Assembly: GCA_031308135.1 (NCBI GenBank)
Contig: JAHLJT010000631.1
Coordinates: 196,158,685 to 196,222,684 of the forward strand
Reading direction: 5' to 3'
DNA length: 64,000 bases
Origin: Acheta domesticus
Lineage: Eukaryota; Arthropoda; Insecta; Orthoptera; Gryllidae
Below, in pieces: positions 56,745-64,000 of the stretch; positions within the stretch are counted from its first letter, which is position 1, and each line of letters begins with the position of its first letter. The position numbers were made by a program, and so were the translations under genes. The notes beneath the pieces were generated by a model. The model searched no databases. It was not told the DNA's origin and was given only the letters and a program-made list of their open reading frames with translations.

Positions 56745-58215
56745 TGGATATTCTGCAATATAATTCTTCCAATTTGTTCTACACCTCACTGCGCCATTGT
56801 GACCCCACTATTCAATTGAAATAGTCGGCCAATCTGGTTCTTGGTTTTCCTCAGCTTCTGCTTCCGATGTAGGGAACCCACATGGTTGTCCTCTGCGTCC
56901 ATCTTAGTGAAACCATGAGACGTGACCCGCCCATTTCCATTTAATTTTTTCATCCCTCTGCGCAACGTTCTTGGAGGATGTGATAACTTGGAGTCTTGCG
57001 TTTGAAACTCTGTCCTGTAGTGAAATGCCCAGGATTTTTCTTTCCATTTTTCATTGGCAGATCTCTCTAATGAGCTCTTATGTTTGTCCGTTAAGGACCA
57101 CGTCTGGCAAGAGTAGTTTAGGACAGGAATAATGCATTTATGTAAAACTTCTATTCTGAGTTTCCTGTTCAGTGATTTGTCTAAGAGAATAAATTTAAGT
57201 GCCCAGAAGGCTTCCCATGCTTAGGCTATTCGTCTCTTAATTTCATTATTCTTTTTATTGTTTAGGGTCACGAGTTGGCCGAGCTACACATAATCTTCTA
57301 CTTGCTCTCATTTGGTTCCATCGATGATAATTTTGTCAGCTGGTCTGTTAGACACCAATTTGGTTTTGTTGTACTTCATCGTTAGTCCTTCAATTTTGAT
57401 GTTTCTGTTCAACTCTAAAGCATCTTTAAAAGTTCTTCGGAAGAATTGACGACCAATACAATGTCATCCGCGAATCTTAGGTGAGACAGCTTCATTTGTT
57501 CTTATCCCATATTTGTTGTTCCAATTCCATGTCCTGAATATGTCTTTCAGAACACAAGTGAACAGCTTTGGAGAGATAGGATCACTGTCTTACTTCTCGT
57601 TTTAGTTGGAAAGATTGCCCTACTAGTTCAGCTCGTTCTTTGGCGACTCTTTGTATAGTTTGTCCAGTAGTCTCAAATATTTTGTTTCTATTCCCTGTTT
57701 TTTTAATGCCTGAAGGACACTTGGATGTTCGACGGAGATTAATGCCTTGCTGTAATCTACAAAAGCCGAATGTAATGGTCAGTTAAATTTATTCTTTTGA
57801 CTGGTTTGATTGGTCGTTTAGATGTGATCTACTGTGCTGAATCCTGAGCAGAAACCAGCTTTTTCACATGAATGATTCTCGTCTGGTCTCTTAGCCTTGG
57901 TAAAATCTTGGAAAACAGATTGTACATATTTGACAACAATTACTTATGGGTCTGTAATTGTTTGTCATCTTTGGGTCCCTTCTTGTGTAATAGAATGATG
58001 GTGCTTAATTTCCATTGTTCTGATATGATTTCTGTGGTCAGGATTTTGTTGAAAGTTACAGTGATGGGTTGCTCTAGAGGTTCCATGCCATGTTTAAGGT
58101 ATTCGTTCTACACTGCGTTTTTTCCCAGAGTCTTTCCGTTTTCGAGATTTGCAATTGCGCTTCTTACGTTGCTCGGCAAAATAGGAGAAATGTATTCCTG
58201 AGGATCTAGTATGTA
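56745..58215 (-). pseudogene. Degenerate RTE-clade LINE, reverse transcriptase and 3' end
   Basis: Translating the minus strand from about 58200 downward gives reverse-transcriptase blocks in family order. They are: a NVRSAIANLENGK-like linker; EQWKLSTIILLHKKG (near 58020); a frame-shifted NYRPIS; DYSKALISVEHPSVLQAL (near 57740); GDTISPKLFTCVLK-like sequence with shifts (near 57570); LRFADDIV carrying the catalytic Asp pair (57457-57482); and NRPADKIIIDGT (near 57330). The RTE C-terminus with IKWKWAGHVS lies near 56930. Frameshifts and in-frame stops show it is dead. The N-terminal endonuclease was not found. RTE-clade elements use target-primed reverse transcription and can mobilise SINEs. 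Confidence 0.85.
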
Positions 58216-58371
58216 GCTTCTAGTTGGTGTGGTTGGATTATGAGACACCTGTTAGAAAGTGAAGGTATTCAGTGCTAATTCATACTTGAGTGGAATAGCT
58301 CACCAAGTGGGTTTTACAGGAACTTCCCTACTTTCAGGAGATATTTACCCTTTATGAGACACACTAGGCTA

Positions 58372-58400
58372 ATTCATTCATTCATTCATTCATTCATTCT
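58372..58400 (+). repeat. (ATTC)n microsatellite
   Basis: Seven consecutive ATTC units between non-repetitive flanks, about 160 bp upstream of the recognisable LINE coding region on the LINE's own strand. Confidence 0.9.
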
Positions 58401-58675
58401 GCAATATGATAAAGAAATTTCCTTGTTTTTATTAAAAAAAATCAGTAAAAACCATTTCAAATCGAAAAACTTTTTCTAACTTTTATGAAATTCACGAACG
58501 TTATTCATTAAGCAGAAAATGTTTTGTGATCTGTGATTGATTTTTAGCAGAGTTTTTGGGAAGAAATATATTTCATCACAGCAAGATGACAATAAACAAG
58601 AACGGAGAATTAAATTTCTCAGTCTCAAATACTTTTTTACATCAGTGGAATACTCATATCCTTTATCATTGGCTT

Positions 58676-58908
58676 CGGGAGACCGGTCGGGGACTTAGAG
58701 CTTGTTCCGGCTGGGGCGGTGCCCCTCTGATGGGAAATACCTGGTTGAAGGAAACCCCGCTAGTCGATGGTAGATCGGCACCGGATCTCGCCATCCAGCG
58801 GAAAAAGGATCACCGCCATCTCCCGGGGGGGAAGAAACACGCACTACACTTACGGGACTAATGACCTATGTAGTTGACGCGCCCGGAATCACGAACGATC
58901 AATCTATC
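58676..58908 (+). mobile_element. SINE family 1, copy C (3' half only)
   Basis: 5'-truncated copy beginning at GGGAGACCGGTCGGGGACT. It contains GGAAATACCTGG, GGAAACCCCGCTAG, GGATCTCGCCATCCAGCG, AAACACGCACTACACTTACGG, TAGTTGACGCGCCCGGAATC and a degenerate GATCAATC tail. 5' truncation and an AATC-type tail fit LINE-mediated retroposition. The 101-codon frame 58556-58861 across it is chance. Confidence 0.8.
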
Positions 58909-59044
58909 ATCCGCTTTTCAATATGCCAATCGCCTTGAGGTTTCCCAGCATTTTCCATCGTCCCTACCACATCAGAACTCCGTTCTTTTTTGTTTTAAGT
59001 CACATTAACTACGAGATATTTAGCGACCATTATTAATTTAACAG

Positions 59045-59215
59045 TAGGGGTATCTGTATAATGAATGACGTGATGAGGTGATAATGAGGGGTGAAAAACG
59101 AGCACAAATACAACCATGCCTTAGGCGGAACTCGAATCCGCGATCCTTCGGCCCGAGATAGCCACAGCACTACTGCCTTGGCAATCTCGACCACCAGATC
59201 GGCATTCGCTTTTTT
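59045..59215 (-). mobile_element. tRNA-derived SINE, family 2
   Basis: Minus strand: TGGTCGAGATTGCCAAGGC (A-box region, about 59180) and GCGGATTCGAGTTCCGCC (B box, about 59130) are spaced as in a tRNA. A short body follows (GGCATGGTTGTATTTGTGCTC, then CACCCCTCATTATCACC, CATCACGTCATT). The same order is present at 62258-62415. At about 170 bp it is a compact SINE. Short peptide frames across it (GTRIRDPSARDS type) are translations of the tRNA-like region. Confidence 0.75.
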
Positions 59216-59324
59216 TCCCAGCCCTTCGACGCCGCCCAATAACGTCCCCTTCTCCATCATTTTGCTTCCCGGCTCCCCCACCCCCGTCCATTCACATTGC
59301 CCCTCCCTCATCGACGGCCTTCCT

Positions 59325-59720
59325 TCGGCCGGCTAATTGGAAGCTCTAAAGCGAACGCTTGCCTCCCGGACGGCGGCCCACAATGCAACTCGCCGCGCGG
59401 TAATTGCAAGCGGCGCCGAGCAGCGGCGCTCGGGGCGAAAAATGGCGGCGGGCGACGGGTAATGAAGCGTCGCGCGGCCGCCGGAAACGGGGTCACTTCC
59501 GGGCGGCGAAGGGTCTTTGATCCGACGCCGTCGTCGCCTCGGCACGGCCCCCCTGAGATGAAGAACGGGACGGCGGCGGCGGAGGCACCAGGGGGCCGGG
59601 CTCTTTGAAAGATGGTGGGGCTCTTTGCGACTGGCACGCGGCCCGACGGCGCGGCAACGCCCCAGAACGACAGAGAAGCGCCCACGTACCTCCCAGACCC
59701 AGGACGTTGAACTTTGGCGT
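59325..59720. promoter_or_regulatory. CpG island with two TAATTG sites
   Basis: CpG-dense from the GGCCGGCTAATTGG start. TAATTG lies at 59334-59339 and again at 59401-59406 (GCGGTAATTGCAAGC). The block continues with GCGGCGCTCGGGGCG and CCGTCGTCGCC. Frames on both strands (59297-59608 plus, 59308-59685 minus) overlap and are Arg/Ala/Pro-rich, with no domain recognised. Confidence 0.5.
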
Positions 59721-62257
59721 AAATGAATTAAACCGAACGAGTACTCCAGCTCATTTTGCTGAAAACGCGACGTCCGTTTTTACTGGTGGGAGATGTTCAA
59801 GAGACTATTCGACTAATGGCACCCACCACTGAGAATAGGTCGTTCAAGAAATGGAGGTAATGGTAAAGTATTGTAAGTAGAAAAAAAGTACATCATTTCA
59901 GTCAATTCTACTTTAAAGTATTGTTTTTAAAGTGGTCTTTTTAATCCTTTTCAACGTTGATTTCAAGGCGAGTTAGTACGTTTATGGTAAAAGGAACAAA
60001 GAGAGAGTAAGAGAAGGGAGTTTCTGAACGAGATATATTTTGAGGGAGAGGGAAGATACTTATGTAAATGGTATTCTAATTACGATAATTGTTTATCTGA
60101 GATGAACATTGTTTCTGAAAATATCAATACTATACCCATTGTAGTTCCTTCTTGAGTTGGTTTATGATGTAACCATCAATCAAAGTGTTTTTTTCCGGCT
60201 TATTGTATACAGCTCAAGGTATTTGAGATTGATCTACTAAACCTATAACTGAAGCTCTATTTTCTCACAAACACCACAAAACCAGAGAAAACATTGACAA
60301 AGGAATATATATTGTGTAATGTTTCATTACAATCCCAAAAGAGTAACGACGTAAGCCCGTAAGAGTAAAACGAAAGCTAAAATAGACTTGAAATAGAGGA
60401 GAAATACCACGTGCTCCTGACCCACACCATTTTTCTAATTCGTCTTTTAGACAAATTATAATTTAATTAGTTGATTATCGTTATAAATAATCAGCAATTT
60501 AGCATAAACATTTACGCACTTTCATAAATTGTTTGATAATTTGCACTACTGTCTCCGCAACAAAGGTAAATGAATCACATTTCCCATCTGCGTACTACGA
60601 ATGTTCGGACCATTTCGCTCGTGATGCCTGGTGGACAGAATGAGGTTAAAGCAGGTTTTCTCTCCCGTTTCCGATGCCATGTAGGATATCACAGCTTGGT
60701 CAGTCATCATCCATCTTCCTGAAAGGCCTTCTCTGTGTTTGTCTGTCCATCACGGAAGAGTATTTCCAGTCCCTATCAGTTATACCTTGGTGAAAGTTTG
60801 ACGCATGCGTCGAAGTTCTATTAGAACCACTTTTAGATCCCTGATTGGAATATCGGAGTGAGCAGATTCTGTAATTTTTACCGTCTTATGAAGTTAAATT
60901 AATATAAACAGAGAGGTGTTTTCATTAAATGAAATTGCGGTTAATTGCAGCAATTGGTTATTATTTATTACCATTTCAAAGAGATAAAATGAGAGCGCCT
61001 GCAATGTTACTAGTAAATTTTTCGTGTAGTTGTATGTAACATTTTAGAATGTTATTTTCACTTGAAAAATATTTTAAATATTTATTATTAGTTCAATGGA
61101 AACATTAGTTCACGTAATAAATCAACGCAATAAGAATTAATAAAATTCCCATTTAATCGTTATCTGTGAACTTGTCTTCGGTTTTTCGTTACCAGTTATC
61201 TGCCTGAGACCGGGGAAGTTGTAGACAGATTATTTTCGATGCTTTATTTCACGTTATCTTCACATTTTTCTGACATTAACAGGTGTATAACAAAGAATAA
61301 AATGAAATAACTTGTAGTTAATAGAGAAAATGAAAATTAATTTAATTATTTATTTCTCATTGGGCCAGTATCGGTATAAGATCTGTTCCATACTTTTTCT
61401 TCGCTGTTAATGTTAATTATCTAAGAATGCGTCGAAGATATTTGAAATTATTGGCTACATTACAACACTAAGTTGATCACTACGTTAAAAAACATGTACT
61501 TAAATTCTAAATATATTGTTACACAGAACAATTCCGTTTCACAAAAAGTACAATAACAATCGTTTTATTGAAGGCATTAATATAAATAATTAGTTTCTCT
61601 TTCTTCCTTAATAGTTCCTAACTCCGTTGAAACTGTTGTAGTATTTGACTTATTATCTCCTTCGTTCTCATCTGCTGCCATTTCTTGTAGTCTTTCTATT
61701 CCTCTTCTTCTACTTAATTCTCTCGTTCTTCAAGCACTACTCATCTATATTCATATTGCGGTTACTTCCAAATTAAAAATCACGTCCACATCCATACAAC
61801 TAGCAATTTCCTTCGTCTATCGATTAAGTGTTCCATCGAAAATTAAATTCTTGGCAAACACACCACGAGATGTTCTGACTTCGCGCTGTAGAACTACACG
61901 TTTCGGGCATCGTCGCTGAGGAAAGAAAAATTTTAAAACGAGTAATAGGCGCTGTGCGATACCGATTCAAAACTTCAATGGCCCCTCACAAGCGAATAAA
62001 TGCATTTGGATACGCTCAAGTGCGAGTGTTAATTAGAACGAGTTAAGAAATTACTATAAACAAGAACGTTCTTGCGTCAGAAAAGTGAGCAATACTTTAT
62101 TTCCCGCCGGTCTTGAAGACAGAACGTCACCAGATAAGAGTTAAATAAATTCGTCAAAAAATACCTTTTCTCATTTGTTTGAGAGACTGAGTGAGTTTAA
62201 GGTCGCATCAATATCTAGGTCATTAGTGACCGCTATCGATTTAAGGTTATGGTAACT
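59721..62257. other. AT-rich DNA, nothing recognised
   Basis: No gene, repeat pair or RNA gene was recognised. Frames are short and AT-driven. Confidence 0.35.
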
Positions 62258-62415
62258 GTCAAGCTGACATGATATGGTGATGATAGGGGATGAAAGGACG
62301 AACACAAATACATCCACGCCTGAGGCGGACTCGAACACGCGACCTTTTGGTCCCAGTTCGCTACGGCACTACTGGCTTAGCAATCTCGACCACCGGTGAT
62401 CGGCACCTCTTGCAC
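62258..62415 (-). mobile_element. tRNA-derived SINE, family 2
   Basis: Minus strand: GGTGGTCGAGATTGCTAAGC (A-box region, about 62380), GTAGTGCCGTAGCG, then the B box GTGTTCGAGTCC (about 62330) and GCC-CAGGCGTGGATGTATTTG. It ends CATCCCCTATCATCACC and ATATCATGTCAGC near 62258. It matches the 59.1-kb copy over its length, so a second SINE family is present. Confidence 0.75.
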
Positions 62416-64000
62416 TTGCTATCACCCAGTAGGGATGTTCTTGTCCGATTCCACACTGTCGTGTCCTGCAATGAGCCCTCCTGTATTCCGCTCACCTCCC
62501 TCTATATCATAACTAATCGACCAGTATATACTGTAGACGTGCGATTCCCATTCAGTCGGCGATGACCTCATGTAAACAGATCGCAGTGCTAGGTCTGCAA
62601 ATGAAAAGTGAAGGAATAATAACTCTGTTATATGAAGCTTCCCATTCTCATTGACAAAAAGCAATTACTTCTGACTCTTCTTCATGTTCTAGAATTTTGT
62701 AATATTTCTTCTGAGACAATCCATTTAGTACTGCGCGTTCTCAAACTCAAGTCTAATTTTGAGATTCAAACATTAATTCAAATTGTTCAAATAATTATTC
62801 ATCCAGACCGGAAATCTAACACTGACTTCCTTGTTTACACGCAACCGGGCGTAACATAACTGCTTACATAGTAACATGATCACAACTGGTAAGCGTTTAC
62901 AATGCGGAAAATATTTCAGACATAATTTCCTATCCAATAAAATGACGTGTGTGTAACAAATGTGGATCAAAAATAATTTTACGGGATTTAGTATAATATG
63001 CAAGTTTAATAAAAATCTTTTAAAAAGAAAGATACGAGTGTAGACTGCAATAAAGAAGAGGTGAGGAAGCTATTCCTAGAATGCTTGTAGACTAGAGGTA
63101 CGTAATATCTGAATAAGTAGTATGCGTATACGATATTTCTAAAAATGAGGTGAAGTATCCATTGCTTTTGCTTATTTTGATGTGGATAACTGTAAACATA
63201 CGGAAAAGTCAATACTTATACAAATAAAACAGATATTGCCTTCAGTACTTGTTGATACTGCTGGGATCTAATTAACGTTTCGCGCATCTCCTGTTTTCAT
63301 AACAGAACCACAAATACGGCGTTTACTTCTACTGCATATAGGCGTACTATTTTTTATATTGCAACAAAAAAGTGGACTTTACTTCTAACCTAAACCGCAA
63401 ATATTTTTAATGTGTACTTTACACTTTTTTCTTTGCGCAAAAACCTTTGAACGTTTTATGAATCAAAGACATGAGATAAATCTACAATATTCAGTTTTAA
63501 ATATATGAAATTGAATTTCTAACGAAGCTAAGAAAGAATGCGTATAAACCGAGGGGCCTTAGCAAGCAATCCAATATTCACCCGGTGAGATGCAACTTCA
63601 AGTTCAGGAACAAATGCCTTGTTGACCGGAAGGTTCAAATGCAGTTGTTATTCCTTCTCAGTACAGCACCTTTTGACCGTAAGCACTGATCCACCTTCAA
63701 CTGTACTCCCTTGGTCTTGCACATAGGATACCCAATGTGTGTCGTTTCGGCAGTGAAGTCTCTTTCTTCTATGAAAGCCGCTACTCACTACGCCACCGTT
63801 CGATGGGAGAATGATGTGGCAACGTAGTTCTTCTCGAGCTCTTACGTCGCAGAAAAGCTTTCCTCCTCCTGACGGCGTCATCCACGTATCCCATGCTAAG
63901 GGTTCATTCACACGTACACCATACACTATTTACTGCTTGTCGTAGGTTTTTTCTTTTTTCCTCTTTTCACGAAAAAAAATATTACTACTTATATAACGTG
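62416..64000. other. AT-rich DNA with one unexplained frame
   Basis: Mostly AT-rich. A 92-codon minus frame at 63648-63926 lies in a locally balanced-GC patch (63640-63920), which stands out from its flanks and could be a fragment of a mobile element, but I cannot assign it. Nothing else was recognised. Confidence 0.3.

Noticed and set aside
1..64000. CRISPR array, prokaryotic operon, ribosomal RNA or phage structure
   Set aside because: No spaced identical repeats of CRISPR type, no tight gene clusters, no ribosome-binding sites and no rRNA-like sequence were seen; the window is eukaryotic in character.

Overview
This window looks like intergenic or intronic DNA from an animal nuclear genome, most likely an arthropod and probably an insect with a large, repeat-rich genome. 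The grounds are an AT-rich background (by eye about two thirds A+T), tRNA-derived SINEs, an RTE-type LINE, hAT-type DNA transposons, and no operon-like or ribosome-binding-site structure. The species cannot be named from the sequence. I found no host protein-coding gene I can name. Nearly all long open frames fall in GC-rich, purine-rich or tandem-repeat DNA, where stop codons are rare by composition.

Layout. 1-2.35 kb: a 172-bp tandem repeat holding two hAT-type insertions that used the same 8-bp target. 2.35-7.3 kb: AT-rich DNA with the first copy of dispersed repeat R1 (5793-6362). 7.37-10.4 kb: a CpG island with a TATA box, a G-rich minisatellite of about 133 bp period, and a long polypurine tract. 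10.7-13 kb: R1 copy 2 and a full-length tRNA-SINE (family 1). 13-20 kb: three CpG islands in AT-rich DNA. 21.7-22.6 kb: a possible decayed gene or transposon ORF on the minus strand. 24.9-30.3 kb: dispersed repeat R2 copy 1, three GC islands, a 218-bp tandem duplication, and a 21-unit array of exactly 12 bp. 31.7-43.3 kb: SINE copies, tandem duplications of 138, 214 and 466 bp, and a candidate promoter with a first exon near 35.3 kb. 45-54 kb: four GC islands, another SINE and a long (TA)n. 54.6-58.2 kb: R2 copy 2 with a strong TTCG hairpin, a pogo-like remnant, and a degenerate RTE-clade LINE. 58.6-62.4 kb: SINEs of two families and one CpG island.

What ties it together. About fifteen GC-rich islands, each some 0.25-1.3 kb, sit every few kilobases without recognisable genes. 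Eight of them carry one or more isolated TAATTA, TAATTG or AATTAATT cores, unexpected in DNA of such composition, and four of these sites share the word GGTAATTR. With the lack of exons, this could suit a cis-regulatory landscape or gene desert beside a developmental gene; that reading is inference. The rest is explained by mobile elements and local tandem duplication, which is frequent here.

All boundaries were placed by eye. Statements about transposon families rest on recognised motifs (RT blocks, hAT C-terminus, A/B boxes, TIRs, target-site duplications), not on database searches.
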